A stretch of 64,000 nt of DNA from Pyrodictiaceae archaeon (GCA_027036135.1 JALVSY010000016.1:62001-126000); one strand, 5' to 3'. Counted from the stretch's first letter, positions 17,388-27,616 are shown. The notes: generated by a model from the sequence alone, not told the origin. A program made the numbers and translations.

Positions 17388-20300
17388 TCATGTACCAAGA
17401 TAATAATCCCTGAGTTCTTTCGCCTCTAGGTCTCCGGGACTGAGCGAGGCGATTGCTTGGGCTAGTAGCTTTCCTAGCCATGAGTCTAGGACAAGTGGTG
17501 TATTGAAGTCGGCCCCTGCTCTCCGGATCTCGTAATCTCTTTGTGGCGCGTAGCCGGTAGTCACTATGAGGCCCACATGACCTCTCCTCACGAGGCGTAT
17601 AGCTTCGTGGTATCCTAGGCTAGCTAGGCCTCCTACCTCCATGCCGTCAATAGTGTAGGTCTTGTAGCCGGTGCTTGAGAAGAGCTTGGCGGCTTGCTCG
17701 AGAGCCTTGTCTCTTCTTCCGAGAGGATTGTAGACCAGGATTACCTGGTTTCTCCCGGGATACTCGTTGCCCTCGGCGCTGAGCCAGCTCTTCAGCAAAG
17801 CCTCCTCTAGCGTATAGCCGAGGGCTGCTACCTCGCCAGTACTCCTCATCTCGGGGCCTAGGCCAGGGTACGCTCCTCTCAGCCTCTTCCAGCTAAACTG
17901 CGGCGTCTTCACACCATAATAGTTCCTCGGTCTTAGTAGCTTAAACTCCTCGTCTAGGTCCAGGCTTCCCCGGAGGGATGCCTGGGCAGCTGCCTTCGCG
18001 AGATTGTAGCCGGTCACCTTGCTCGTGAACGGCATTGATCTGCTTGCTCTTAGATTGAGTTCGATAACGTAGAGGTCCCCGCCCTTTACGAGGAACTGTA
18101 TATTGAATGGCCCCTTTATCCCCAATACCTCGTTGAGCGTAGCAGCTATCTTGGTCATCTCTCTCACTGTTGACTCGCTTAGCCTGAACCATGGGAGAAC
18201 CATTGTTGAGTCCCCGCTGTGTACGCCGCCAGGCTCTACGTGCTCGATCACGGCCCCGGCAGCTGTCTTCCCATCCCCTACGGCGTCTATTTCCGCCTCA
18301 ACAGCGTCCTCGATAACCTTGGAGACAACCACGGGGTAGCGCGGCGAGATCTTAGTCGCCCTGGCCAGGTATTCTCTGAGCTCGCTCGCCGAGTACGCTA
18401 TGTTCATAGCTGCCCCGCTTAGCACGTAGCTTGGGCGCACGAGAACGGGGTAACCATACTCCTCGGTGAATCTTAGTGCATCATTGATGCTTGTTGCAGC
18501 TATCCAGGGGGGCTGCCTAATACCCAGCTCCTCGAGTAGCTGGGAGAACAGTGCCCGGTTCTCGGCTCTGTGTACGCTCTCTCCCCCCGTGCCTAGTAGC
18601 CTTACCCCTAGCTCCTCTAGCCGCTTAGCAATATTGTTCGATAACTGGCCCCCGAGGAACGCTACAACGCCTACTGGTTTCTCCGCCTCATATATATCCA
18701 GGATGCGCTCCGCGCTTATCTCCTCGAAGTAGAGCTTATCATTAACGTCCCAGTCCGTGGAGACAGTCTCAGGGTTATAGTTGAGCACTATTACTCGGTA
18801 CCCTAGCTTCCTAGCCTCCTCCGAGAACGTTGTCACAGCCCAATCAAACTCAACCGACACACCTATACGGAAGACACCAGCGCCGAGAACCAGTATCTTG
18901 TCCCCATTATCGCCTAGGGCCTCGTCGTCGAACGCGTTATACGTTGTGTAGAGATAGTTTGTCTCCGCAGGCCACTCAGCTGCAAGTGTGTCGATCTTGC
19001 GTACCCGGGCCCTACCAGTTATTCTCCTCCTAAACTCCCTGACGGCGTCCTCGCTGAGACCGGTGAGTAGGGCTATTTGCTCATCACTGAAACCAAGCCG
19101 CTTAGCCTCTGCAACGAGTTCTTCGAAACCAGGGCTGTTTGGCCCCCTTCCCCTTAGCTCCTCCGCTAGCTCAACGACTCGCTTAATCTCATAGATGAAG
19201 TACTTATCAATACCCGTTGCCTCGTAAATCTCGTCGGGGCTTGCTCCTAGCCGTAGCGCCTTGGCTGCGTAGAGGGGCCAGTAGGGCTCCCTCCGCCTCA
19301 GCTTCTCCATAACATCCTCTAGGCTCCCGGGTTCCTCGTAGCTGGGTCCTGCGACGAGTCCTGGCTCGCCTATGTCTAGCATCCTCACTGCCTTCTGGAG
19401 TGCCTCGGCAACGTTCCTACCAATAGCCATTACCTCGCCTATGCTTTTCATCTCACTCCCAATACTCTTATTGGCTCCCTCGAATTTTTGGAGATCCCAG
19501 CGAGGCATCTTAACAGCCACGTAGTCGAGGCTGGGCTCGAAGCATGCGCGTGTCTTTCTAGTTACACGGTTTAATAGCTCGTCTAGGCGGTAACCAAGCG
19601 CGAGCTTAGCCGCGATATAGGCCAGTGGGTACCCAGTGGCTTTGCTTGCCAATGCGCTGCTCCTGCTCATCCGGGGATTGGTCTCTATTACGTAGTATTC
19701 CCAGCTATTCCTCGGATTGAGAGCTAGCTGTACATTACACTCGCCGACGAGGCCTATTGCCTCCGCGACGCGAAGCGAGGCTTCCCGGAGCAACTGGTAC
19801 TCCTGGTCAACAAGCGTCTGGCAAGGAGCAATAACCACAGAGTCCCCGGTATGCACGCCCATTGGGTCAAGGTTCTCGAGACAAGCAACGGCGACTGAGT
19901 TGCCATACTGATCCCTAACGACCTCGAACTCTATCTCCTTCCAATGATGCAGGTACCTCTCAACAAGAACCTCTCTTATACCGCTAGATGCGAATGCCTT
20001 GTCTATGCGCTCTCTTAGCTCGTCCTCGTTCCACGCGACAAAGCTCCCACCACCACCTAGGTTGAAGCTAACCCTAACTATCACTGGGTACCCGATACTC
20101 TGGGCAACAGCGATCGCTTCCCCGGGGCTGCGGGCAGCCCTACTAGGGGGTATGGGTAGTCCATGCTTCTCCATCGTCTCTCTGAACAATGCCCGGCTAA
20201 GAGCAGCCTCGATACCCTCGATAGGTGTACCTAGGACGCGGACGCCGTAGCGTCTGAGTATTCCTCGCTTGTAGAGCTCCACCCCGAGGCTGAGGGCTGT

Positions 20301-20579
20301 CTGGCCACCAAACCCGAGGAGTATCCCGTCCGGTCTCTCCCTCTCTATGACCTTCTCGAGGAACCAGGGCTTAAGGGGGCCTAGGTATACGTGGTCAGCC
20401 AGCCTATAGCTCGTTTGGATCGTGGCCACGTTTGGGTTAACGAGCACGGTCTCGATGCCTTCTTCCCTTAGGGCTCTTAGCGCCTGGCTCCCGCTATAGT
20501 CAAACTCCGCTGCCTCAGCTATCTTTATGGAGCCGCTTCCAAGCACCAATACCTTTCTCACATCTATACTCCTCGGCAA
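17388..20579 (-). CDS. carB: Carbamoyl-phosphate synthase large subunit
   Basis: Makes carbamoyl phosphate from ammonia, bicarbonate and two ATP, for arginine and pyrimidines. One 1063-residue chain with the usual order: first ATP-grasp half beginning VLVLGSGSIKIAEAAEFDYSG, the oligomerisation region around 400-540, the second ATP-grasp half from ILVLGAGVFRIGVSVEFDW, and a C-terminal methylglyoxal-synthase-like regulatory domain (about 930-1063). ATG start, 7 bp after carA. Confidence 0.97.
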   Translation of the reverse strand: MPRSIDVRKVLVLGSGSIKIAEAAEFDYSGSQALRALREEGIETVLVNPNVATIQTSYRLADHVYLGPLKPWFLEKVIERERPDGILLGFGGQTALSLGVELYKRGILRRYGVRVLGTPIEGIEAALSRALFRETMEKHGLPIPPSRAARSPGEAIAVAQSIGYPVIVRVSFNLGGGGSFVAWNEDELRERIDKAFASSGIREVLVERYLHHWKEIEFEVVRDQYGNSVAVACLENLDPMGVHTGDSVVIAPCQTLVDQEYQLLREASLRVAEAIGLVGECNVQLALNPRNSWEYYVIETNPRMSRSSALASKATGYPLAYIAAKLALGYRLDELLNRVTRKTRACFEPSLDYVAVKMPRWDLQKFEGANKSIGSEMKSIGEVMAIGRNVAEALQKAVRMLDIGEPGLVAGPSYEEPGSLEDVMEKLRRREPYWPLYAAKALRLGASPDEIYEATGIDKYFIYEIKRVVELAEELRGRGPNSPGFEELVAEAKRLGFSDEQIALLTGLSEDAVREFRRRITGRARVRKIDTLAAEWPAETNYLYTTYNAFDDEALGDNGDKILVLGAGVFRIGVSVEFDWAVTTFSEEARKLGYRVIVLNYNPETVSTDWDVNDKLYFEEISAERILDIYEAEKPVGVVAFLGGQLSNNIAKRLEELGVRLLGTGGESVHRAENRALFSQLLEELGIRQPPWIAATSINDALRFTEEYGYPVLVRPSYVLSGAAMNIAYSASELREYLARATKISPRYPVVVSKVIEDAVEAEIDAVGDGKTAAGAVIEHVEPGGVHSGDSTMVLPWFRLSESTVREMTKIAATLNEVLGIKGPFNIQFLVKGGDLYVIELNLRASRSMPFTSKVTGYNLAKAAAQASLRGSLDLDEEFKLLRPRNYYGVKTPQFSWKRLRGAYPGLGPEMRSTGEVAALGYTLEEALLKSWLSAEGNEYPGRNQVILVYNPLGRRDKALEQAAKLFSSTGYKTYTIDGMEVGGLASLGYHEAIRLVRRGHVGLIVTTGYAPQRDYEIRRAGADFNTPLVLDSWLGKLLAQAIASLSPGDLEAKELRDYYLGT

Positions 20580-20586
20580 CTCCTCT

Positions 20587-21771
20587 TCACCGGTTCTTCG
20601 ACTCTTCTATGAGCTTAAGGAACTCGTCAAATACCCATGTGGAGTCCCAGGGCCCGGGCCCAGCCTCGGGGTGGAACTGCGTAGCTAGGACGAGTCCATC
20701 CCTTGACCTAACACCCTCGAGAGTCTTATCGTCGGGCTGTATGAACCATGGGACTAGCCCAGTACCCTCTAGGCTCTCGGGATCAATCGCGTAGCCATGA
20801 TTATGGGTGGTTATGTAGCACCTCCCAGTGCCCAGCTCTACTACGGGCTTATTGACCCCGCGGTGTCCATAGGGCAGCTTATATGCTCTAGCACCTAGGC
20901 CTATGCTGAGAAGCTGCATTCCAAGACAAATAGCTAGGACAGGCTTACCGCTGGTAGCTACATGTGCAGCTACCTCGGCTTGGCTTCGCAGCAAAGAGGG
21001 ATTGCCAGGCCCATTGCTTAGTACAACCCCGTCATAGTCCTCTAAGAACTCGTCCGCGGAAGCGGTGCACGGGTACCTCGTGACGCTAATGCCTCTTTCT
21101 AGAAGCCTTCTCAGAATACCATACTTTACCCCACAATCGAGCATCGATACCCTTGCCCTTATCTCGCCAGGCGGATTATGCGTTATGGGCTTCTTTGGCG
21201 AAACTTCTAATGCAAAGACTTTCTCATCGTAGTTTTTGCTCTCCGCAAGTATTCTTGCCAGCTCACTCCACTCGATGGGTTCATTGCAGGGAAACGTTGC
21301 TAGGACTGCCATGAGGACGCCGTGTTCGCGAAGAATTCTTACAAGCAGCCTAGTATCGATACGGTAGATGCCTGGCACATTTTCTTCTCGGAGCCACTCG
21401 TCGAGGCTCATAACCGAGGCATAGTGGCTCGGTGTCGGTAGCTCGGCTGCAACGAAGCCCTCCACTTGGATCCGGTCAGACTCGTAGTCTAGTGGTATAC
21501 CAGCGTATCTCCGAGAAGGACTAGGCACGCCATAATTCCCTATCATTGGGTGGGTCTCTACGAGTATCTGGCCCCGGTAACTGGGATCAGTTAAGCTCTC
21601 CGGATAACCAGTCATAGCTGTAGTGAAAACAGCCTCCCCGACGGCGATGCCTTGTGCGCCGAAGCCGCAGCCCTCGAAGCCAAGCCCGTTGGCTAGGAGG
21701 AGGCGGGCGCAGAGGCCACGTGGACAGCGAAGGAATGGGTACCGATAGATCCTTTCTAGGCCTTGATACAA
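20587..21771 (-). CDS. carA: Carbamoyl-phosphate synthase small (glutaminase) subunit
   Basis: Class I glutamine amidotransferase that feeds ammonia to CarB. The N-terminal domain shows ARLLLANGLGFEGCGFGA and EAVFTTAMTGYPESLTDPSY. The glutaminase domain has the nucleophile in LAICLGMQLLSIGLGA and the catalytic His/Glu in FHPEAGPGP. TTG start at 21771, overlapping the argH stop by 16 bases, so the pair is likely translationally coupled. 394 residues. Confidence 0.96.
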   Translation of the reverse strand: MYQGLERIYRYPFLRCPRGLCARLLLANGLGFEGCGFGAQGIAVGEAVFTTAMTGYPESLTDPSYRGQILVETHPMIGNYGVPSPSRRYAGIPLDYESDRIQVEGFVAAELPTPSHYASVMSLDEWLREENVPGIYRIDTRLLVRILREHGVLMAVLATFPCNEPIEWSELARILAESKNYDEKVFALEVSPKKPITHNPPGEIRARVSMLDCGVKYGILRRLLERGISVTRYPCTASADEFLEDYDGVVLSNGPGNPSLLRSQAEVAAHVATSGKPVLAICLGMQLLSIGLGARAYKLPYGHRGVNKPVVELGTGRCYITTHNHGYAIDPESLEGTGLVPWFIQPDDKTLEGVRSRDGLVLATQFHPEAGPGPWDSTWVFDEFLKLIEESKNR

Positions 21772-23159
21772 GTATTCTTCACCTCTTCGAGAAGCTCCTC
21801 AACCCTCCTCCTGGCAACCCTCAGCCTTGCAGCGAGCTCGGAGACCTGCTTCTCGTCAAGAGCTATCCTGGCCTCAACCCTGCCGAGGTTCACGGTGCTC
21901 TTGCACCCCGTCCTCCTCAGCTCTATGATCTTCTCAACCCAATTGGGGCCCAGCAACTCCTCTGCCAGTTTGCTTAGGGGTCTCTTTCTAAGAAACTCTG
22001 CAACCTCAGCGTATGCCTCCCTAAAGGCTTTACTCTCTCTCAGAGCTAAGAGTTCGGCGAGCTCTACGCTAACCGGGGCATACTCCCAGATGAGCTGTCG
22101 TAACTTATCCTCGTCGAAGCTCATCTTCTCGAACACGTCGGCCAGGATCCTAGCTGCCTCAATCGCGTCTCGGAGAGAAGCGTAGAGAAGGGGATTAGCC
22201 TCTTGGAGATCAAGGTTATAGATATAAGGGAGACCATGCATTATCGTGAGCGCTCCCGCCGCGTATCCAGCTACCTTAGCCGCTCTTGCTCGGAGAACCT
22301 CGAGGGTAACCGGGTTCCTCTTATGAGGCATAGCACTACTAGTAGCAACGTGCTCATCCGGTATCTTTAAGGCGCCGAGGTAGGGCGATGAGTACTGAAT
22401 AAGGTCCCCGGCTATCCTGGATGCCTCCGCGAGGAGCAGGGAGGACACAAGGATAGTCATTACCACGTCAAGCCTACTCCCCGAGGCATAGGGGGCCGGG
22501 AGCACAGAGCCCAAGCCAACTAGCTCTGATAGACGCTCCGGGTTCAATGGTGCAAGCGTTCCTGCCCCAGCACTTGCCCCGAGAGGAGAGCGAGTAACTA
22601 GCTCGAGAACCGTGAGCGCTAGGCGCGTTATAGAGCTAAGAGCCTCCTCCCAGCTGAGCACTAGGCAAGCCACTGTACCAACCTGGCTAGGCTGCTGATG
22701 AGTATGCAGGATTATCGGGGTTCCTCCTTGCCGCGAGGCCAGGCCTAATAGAGCACGCCTTGCGGCGAGTAGACCGTCTAGTAGCTCCAGTAGCTTCTCG
22801 GCGGCATGTAGCCGGAGAGCTGCTGAGACGTGGTCATTCCTGCTCCTGCCAAGCCATAGGAACTTGGCTGCCTCTCCTGCTCTCTCCTCTAGGTGGGCCT
22901 CTGCTGCCTCGAAGACGTCCTCGTAGCCCTCCTTGATATAGTTGCCCTTCTTTATCATCTCGAGGAGAACTGGTGCAAGTCTGCAAACAGCGCTTCGTGG
23001 AACAAGGTCTTTCTCATATAGGTGAGCGAGGTGAGCCGCTAGGATAAACGCGACTTGTTTCTCTATGGCCTTGTCGTGTTCTATGCTAGAGGTGTACCTG
23101 TATACTAGGTCGCCGCCATGTATACCTGTTATCTCCCTGTACCTTGTCATGGCTAGCAC
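21756..23159 (-). CDS. argH: Argininosuccinate lyase
   Basis: Last step of arginine synthesis, splitting argininosuccinate into arginine and fumarate. The fumarase/aspartase signature is seen in TSSAMPHKRNPVTLEVLRA (about residue 270), with SRNDHVSAALRLH near residue 106 and the HTHQQPSQVGT segment. 467 residues, ATG start (an in-frame ATG nine bases on is also possible). It lies between argG and carA. Confidence 0.95.
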   Translation of the reverse strand: MLAMTRYREITGIHGGDLVYRYTSSIEHDKAIEKQVAFILAAHLAHLYEKDLVPRSAVCRLAPVLLEMIKKGNYIKEGYEDVFEAAEAHLEERAGEAAKFLWLGRSRNDHVSAALRLHAAEKLLELLDGLLAARRALLGLASRQGGTPIILHTHQQPSQVGTVACLVLSWEEALSSITRLALTVLELVTRSPLGASAGAGTLAPLNPERLSELVGLGSVLPAPYASGSRLDVVMTILVSSLLLAEASRIAGDLIQYSSPYLGALKIPDEHVATSSAMPHKRNPVTLEVLRARAAKVAGYAAGALTIMHGLPYIYNLDLQEANPLLYASLRDAIEAARILADVFEKMSFDEDKLRQLIWEYAPVSVELAELLALRESKAFREAYAEVAEFLRKRPLSKLAEELLGPNWVEKIIELRRTGCKSTVNLGRVEARIALDEKQVSELAARLRVARRRVEELLEEVKNTCIKA

Positions 23160-23189
23160 CGCTTCTCAAGATAACGCATCCCTCTCTTC

Positions 23190-24374
23190 TCAGATGCCCC
23201 TAGATCTTACAGCAGCGAGGCTATGTCGGCCCCAGATCTTTATGAAGCCCTCGGCCTCCTCGGCTGACGGATACCAGCCTTTATCGTAGTCTATGAGGCT
23301 CTTGCTGTAACTGGTATAGTCGCTGCTTCTCCCGATGACGCTGAGAGAGCCCTTATAAACCTTGACAACTACTTCACCTGTCACCCACTTATTGAGTTCA
23401 TCTATAGCCTTCTCCACTACGAGCCGAAGCGGCTCCACCCATAGGCCTTGGTAGACTAGGTCGCTCCACTGTTCATCTAGGAGCTTCTTGAATCGCAGCT
23501 CCCGGGGCGTATAGACCAGCTTCTCTAGATCCTTGTGTGCCTCGATGAGGGTCAGCGCTGCAGGGGCTTCATAGACCTCGCGGCTCTTGAGCCCAACAAT
23601 CCTATTCTCTATATGGTCTATCCTGCCATAGCCATGGAGCCCTACTAGCCGGTTAAGTAAGCGGACTAACTTCTCCAACCCCATCTTCTCATTATTAATG
23701 CTCACGGGGATGCCCTTCTCGAAACCTATGCTGAGTACTAGTGGCTCGTTGGGGGCCTTCTCGGGCGGAACAGTCCAGGCAAAGACCTCTTCAGGCGGAG
23801 GAGCTGCAGGGTCATCTAGTACCCCACCCTCGATGCTCCTAGACCAGAGGTTCTCGTCAACACTATACTTCTTATGGGCACCTGGTGGCTCGAACCCATG
23901 TCTTCTCAAAATCTCGGCTGATGCTGTTCTCGTGAGCCCTAGTTCGCGTACTGGGGCAATTATTTTTACATCATCGCCTAGGCGGTATTTGAGGACTAGG
24001 TCGAATCGAACCTGGTCGTTACCCTTAGACGTACAGCCATGAGCTACTGCCTCGGCTCCCTCCTTCTTGGCTATCTCGGCTATCTTCTCGGCTATCAGTG
24101 GCCTAGCCAGGGCCGTGCCTAAGGGGTACCTGTCCTCATACAATGCATTAGCCTTAACTGCCTTACTGATATAGTTCTCCGCGAACTCCTTGACAGCATT
24201 GATAGTGTAGTGCTTTACTGCACCGAGCTTATAGGCCCGCTCCTCGACACCAGCTAGGTCATCCTCTTGGCCCACATCAATTGTGACCGTTATGACCTCG
24301 TATCCCTTCTCCCTGAGCAATAAGAGAATAGCTGATGTATCGAGTCCACCCGAGTACGCGAGTACAACCCTCAT
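23190..24374 (-). CDS. argG: Argininosuccinate synthase
   Basis: Condenses citrulline and aspartate using ATP. The N-terminal PP-loop is LAYSGGLDTSAILLLL and the next signature is AHGCTSKGNDQVRFDL; WSRSIEGGVLDDP follows. 394 residues, ATG start. It heads a four-gene operon argG-argH-carA-carB that joins carbamoyl phosphate supply with the end of arginine synthesis. Ornithine carbamoyltransferase is not in the window. Confidence 0.96.
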   Translation of the reverse strand: MRVVLAYSGGLDTSAILLLLREKGYEVITVTIDVGQEDDLAGVEERAYKLGAVKHYTINAVKEFAENYISKAVKANALYEDRYPLGTALARPLIAEKIAEIAKKEGAEAVAHGCTSKGNDQVRFDLVLKYRLGDDVKIIAPVRELGLTRTASAEILRRHGFEPPGAHKKYSVDENLWSRSIEGGVLDDPAAPPPEEVFAWTVPPEKAPNEPLVLSIGFEKGIPVSINNEKMGLEKLVRLLNRLVGLHGYGRIDHIENRIVGLKSREVYEAPAALTLIEAHKDLEKLVYTPRELRFKKLLDEQWSDLVYQGLWVEPLRLVVEKAIDELNKWVTGEVVVKVYKGSLSVIGRSSDYTSYSKSLIDYDKGWYPSAEEAEGFIKIWGRHSLAAVRSRGI

Positions 24375-24403
24375 TACAAGCCCTGGGCGGAGCAGCTACA
24401 ACA

Positions 24404-24453
24404 CGATATGTTAAAGCAAGCGACCTGCTCAGCGCTCCAGGCGTTAATAAATA
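24404..24453. promoter_or_regulatory. Divergent promoter region between argG and the ACT gene
   Basis: On the minus strand CTTTAACATA (about 24406-24415) lies about 30 bp ahead of the argG ATG, the spacing of a leaderless archaeal transcript. On the plus strand TTAATAAATA (24444-24453) fits a TATA element for the ACT-domain gene, with the preferred GTG start at 24499. Both are by-eye matches. Confidence 0.45.
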
Positions 24454-24498
24454 GTGATAAATGGGTCTCTGCGCGCCGGGTGTGGCGGGAGTACTGTC

Positions 24499-25182
24499 GT
24501 GGAGCAGCGTCTCTCAGCCATAGTTAGGAGGATAGTAGATACGGACCCGATACTCCAGGAGTGCCTTGCTCGTGGTGTAGCTAATTACTCTGAGACCGCT
24601 AGGAGGATTAAGCCCCTAGTAGAGAAGGAAGCGGGCACCTCAGCCTCTCTCGAGGCGATAAAAACTGCGCTAATACGCTACGCTCATCGGCTCCGCGAGA
24701 AAGGGGTAGCGCTATCAGCTATGCCTCAGCAGATACTAGCTAGGAGCTCACTCGAGCTACGCATGGGCGTTACAGTAATAGTTGCGAAGCATAGTGCCTT
24801 GGAGAAAATAGTTCGGCTACTCTCAGAGCTACTCGGTAAAGCAAGGCTGCTCTTCGTAATGCAGAGCATCGCGGGAATAGTTGTTATTGTTAGCAAGGAA
24901 TACGCTGACTATGTTCTAGCCAGCCTGAGCGGCGATGTGTTGGAGGTATCTAAGGATCGCTCAGTAATAGTAATAGCTAGCCCAAGGGAGGTGATAACAA
25001 CGCCCGGGTTCCTAGCGTACATAACTGGGCTATTCGCCCGCAACAACATAAACATAGAGCAGATAGAATCAGTGTTCACGGACACGATAATAGTGCTATC
25101 GCCCTCGGACGCGATGAAGGCTTTCCAGCTACTCAATACGGCCATAGAGGAGGCAAAACTGATACAGAGTGAAACGGGCTAG
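24499..25182 (+). CDS. ACT-domain predicted amino-acid metabolism regulator (COG2150-like)
   Basis: 227 residues if started at GTG 24499; the frame is open to GTG 24454, but that start falls on the TATA-like sequence. The N-terminal half is helical (AIVRRIVDTDPILQECLARG, IKTALIRYAHRLREKG). The C-terminal half is an ACT-like pair: LRMGVTVIVAKHSALEKIVR and then FLAYITGLFARNNINIEQIE with TIIVLSPSDAMKAFQLL. This fits the archaeal family annotated as predicted regulator of amino acid metabolism. It lies between the arginine and aspartate-family operons, consistent with sensing an amino acid. Ligand and mechanism are unknown. Confidence 0.65.
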   Translation: MEQRLSAIVRRIVDTDPILQECLARGVANYSETARRIKPLVEKEAGTSASLEAIKTALIRYAHRLREKGVALSAMPQQILARSSLELRMGVTVIVAKHSALEKIVRLLSELLGKARLLFVMQSIAGIVVIVSKEYADYVLASLSGDVLEVSKDRSVIVIASPREVITTPGFLAYITGLFARNNINIEQIESVFTDTIIVLSPSDAMKAFQLLNTAIEEAKLIQSETG

Positions 25183-25190
25183 TCTTTTTC

Positions 25191-26255
25191 CTAAATGAGG
25201 CCGTTTATCTTTATCTTGTAGTATAGCTCTGCTATCAATACGCCGGTGCCAGCAGCGCCACGTATAGTGTTGTGGCCGAGCACGAGGTACTGAAGAACTC
25301 TGCCGCTAAGCCTTATACGTCCAACAGTCACACTCATGCCCCTGCCGTTGAGCCTATCGAGTCGCGGCTGTGGCCTATCAGGCTCGCGGCGCACTATAAC
25401 TGGTTTCTCCGGGGCCGTGGGCAATCCTAGCTCCTGTGGTCTTGGTCCCCAGGACTCGAAGGCCTCTATGACCTCCTTGGGGCCGCCGGGCTCTCTCCCT
25501 AGTACTAGGTGTACTGATTCTAGGTGGCCATCGAGAACTGGTACACGGGTAGTCGTCGCGTAGATGTTTACCTCTAATGGTTTGACCGTGTTATTCTCGA
25601 GCTTACCGAGTATCTTTCTCGACTCGTTGATTATTTTCTCCTCCTCGTTCTTGATGAAGGGGACAATGTTATCAACTATAACGTAGCCGGGTACTCCTCG
25701 GAGCCCGGCTCCGCTGATAGCCTGCATTGTTGTTACGTGTACATCCCTTATACCGAACTTATCGAGTACTGGTTTTAGGCTAAGAGTGAGCACAGCTGTG
25801 CTACAATTAGGTACCTTTAGTATAGCTCCTCTCCATCCCCGCTTCTTTCTCTGCTCCTCTACTAGCCCTATGTGGTTCCAGTTGGCCTCAGGGTTTAGTA
25901 GCGGTATATCTGGTTCTAGGCGATAATTACTAGCATTCGAGACCACTATCTTGCCGCGTCGCGCCAGCTCCAGCTCTATCTCCATAGCGGCCTCCTTGGG
26001 CAGCGCGACGAACACTACCTCGGCCTCCTCTACGCTATCGGGGCTCGTAGCAGCTACAGTGATTTCGGCGACATTGCTGGGCATAGGTGTCTCTAGCAGC
26101 CATTGGACTGTATCGCCGTAGCGCTTTCCAGCTCTCTCTGAGCTAGCGGTGAGCGCGACTAGCTCGAACCAGGGATGACTCGCTAGTAGGGATACGAAGC
26201 GTTGACCAACGAGCCCCGTGGCGCCTAGTACGGCTGCCTTTATCCTATCCACCAC
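25191..26255 (-). CDS. asd: Aspartate-semialdehyde dehydrogenase
   Basis: NADPH-dependent reduction of aspartyl phosphate, second step of the aspartate pathway. The N-terminal nucleotide-binding motif is AAVLGATGLVGQRFVSLL, the catalytic Cys lies in KVPNCSTAVLTL, and the HLESVHLVLG and NTIRGAAGTGVL segments are as in the archaeal/fungal form. 354 residues. The start overlaps the aspartate kinase stop by 16 bases. Confidence 0.95.
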   Translation of the reverse strand: MVDRIKAAVLGATGLVGQRFVSLLASHPWFELVALTASSERAGKRYGDTVQWLLETPMPSNVAEITVAATSPDSVEEAEVVFVALPKEAAMEIELELARRGKIVVSNASNYRLEPDIPLLNPEANWNHIGLVEEQRKKRGWRGAILKVPNCSTAVLTLSLKPVLDKFGIRDVHVTTMQAISGAGLRGVPGYVIVDNIVPFIKNEEEKIINESRKILGKLENNTVKPLEVNIYATTTRVPVLDGHLESVHLVLGREPGGPKEVIEAFESWGPRPQELGLPTAPEKPVIVRREPDRPQPRLDRLNGRGMSVTVGRIRLSGRVLQYLVLGHNTIRGAAGTGVLIAELYYKIKINGLI

Positions 26256-27616
26256 TTAGAGACCACCTCCTCGTGGAGCTTTGAGGCTATGTGCCATGTC
26301 CGAGAGGGCTCAACTATTATTGATAAGATGGGGCTCCCGGGGCTCCACACTGTCCCCATTACCCCGGAGAGCCTCGAGGCTATGGAGAGGAGTGAGGCGC
26401 TTATCTCTGGCTCCTTGACCCCGTACCCGACAATGTTTATCGTGGCTACTTCTCTCTGCTCCACGTTCACCGCTAGTTTGCTAAGTTCCTCGCTGAGAAC
26501 ACTAGCTAGTTTATCCGAGTCCTTCCTTGATACAAGGAGCGTTATGCGGGTCTCTGTTGGTGGCTGGGCCAGGGCCTTTATGTTGACTCCTAGCTTAGCT
26601 GCTATGGAGGTTATGTAGGCCGCGGCTCCTATCCTCTCAACCAGGCCACCACCACTGATGGTTACTGCTGCTAGGTTATCCATCACCGCTATGCCTTTCA
26701 CGGAAGGAGGTTCCTCGGCTTGCTCCACGATGGTCGCCCTGTTTGCCGCGGGCTTTGTTATAGCTACCCTTATGCTCGTGCCTTGCACGGGCTCAAAGGT
26801 TCTTGGATGCATCTTCTTCGCGCCTAGCAACGCTAGCTCCATTGCCTCCTCGTGGCTCAGCCTGGGTATGTGCCGTGCCTCCTTCACGTAGCGCGGATCA
26901 GCGCTATAAACACCGTCAACATCGGTATAGAGCCTGGCCTCTCTTGCTCCAAGGAATCTAGCGAGAAGCGTTGCTGTGTAGTCGCTCCCGCCCCTGCCCA
27001 GCAGGACTAGTTTACCTTCCCTATTGCGCGCAGTAAACCCCATCACGACCGGTACTACGTCGTCCTCTACGAGTGGTTTGAGAGCCTCTCCTACCCATTT
27101 GCTAGACTCAGCATAGTCTATGACTGCGTCGAAGTAGTCCTCGCCTCGCGATACTAGGCCTGCCTCGCCCCCACTGAGCCATGTCGACTCGATGCCCTTG
27201 TCTCGGAGCACGGCCGAGGCCAGTGCAGCTGATAATCGCTCACCGAAAGCTATTATGGAGGCCTTGGCGTGTGGCGTTGCCTCACCAATGACCTTGACGG
27301 CCCATACCAGCTTGAAGAGTTCGTCAAAGAGCCTTGTTAGCTCACCGAGTGTCTGGGAGAGGAGCCCGGGGTTGCTAATCGAGCCCCGAGCTACTGAGAG
27401 ATAGAGAGACATTATGTGCTTGAGCCTCTGCTCCCAGCCCCACCCAGCATCAACGACATCGATTAGTGTATCAGTGACCCCTTTCATAGCTGATACGACT
27501 ACTACTACCCGGTACCCGCTCCTTATCAGCGACCTTACCTCCTCGGCTAATGATAAGTAGCCAGCACTATTCCTCAGCAACGAGCCGCCAAACTTAGCTA
27601 CAACTATGTCGCTCAT
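26240..27616 (-). CDS. lysC: Aspartate kinase
   Basis: Phosphorylates aspartate. The N-terminal kinase domain starts VVAKFGGSLLRNSAGY and has GRGGSDYTATLLARFLGA and YTDVDGVYSADPRYV. Two C-terminal ACT domains are visible (AAVTISGGGLVERIGAAAYI and INIVGYGVKEPEISASLL), as in feedback-regulated enzymes. 458 residues, ATG start, one base after the homoserine dehydrogenase stop. Confidence 0.95.
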   Translation of the reverse strand: MSDIVVAKFGGSLLRNSAGYLSLAEEVRSLIRSGYRVVVVVSAMKGVTDTLIDVVDAGWGWEQRLKHIMSLYLSVARGSISNPGLLSQTLGELTRLFDELFKLVWAVKVIGEATPHAKASIIAFGERLSAALASAVLRDKGIESTWLSGGEAGLVSRGEDYFDAVIDYAESSKWVGEALKPLVEDDVVPVVMGFTARNREGKLVLLGRGGSDYTATLLARFLGAREARLYTDVDGVYSADPRYVKEARHIPRLSHEEAMELALLGAKKMHPRTFEPVQGTSIRVAITKPAANRATIVEQAEEPPSVKGIAVMDNLAAVTISGGGLVERIGAAAYITSIAAKLGVNIKALAQPPTETRITLLVSRKDSDKLASVLSEELSKLAVNVEQREVATINIVGYGVKEPEISASLLSIASRLSGVMGTVWSPGSPILSIIVEPSRTWHIASKLHEEVVSKWWIG

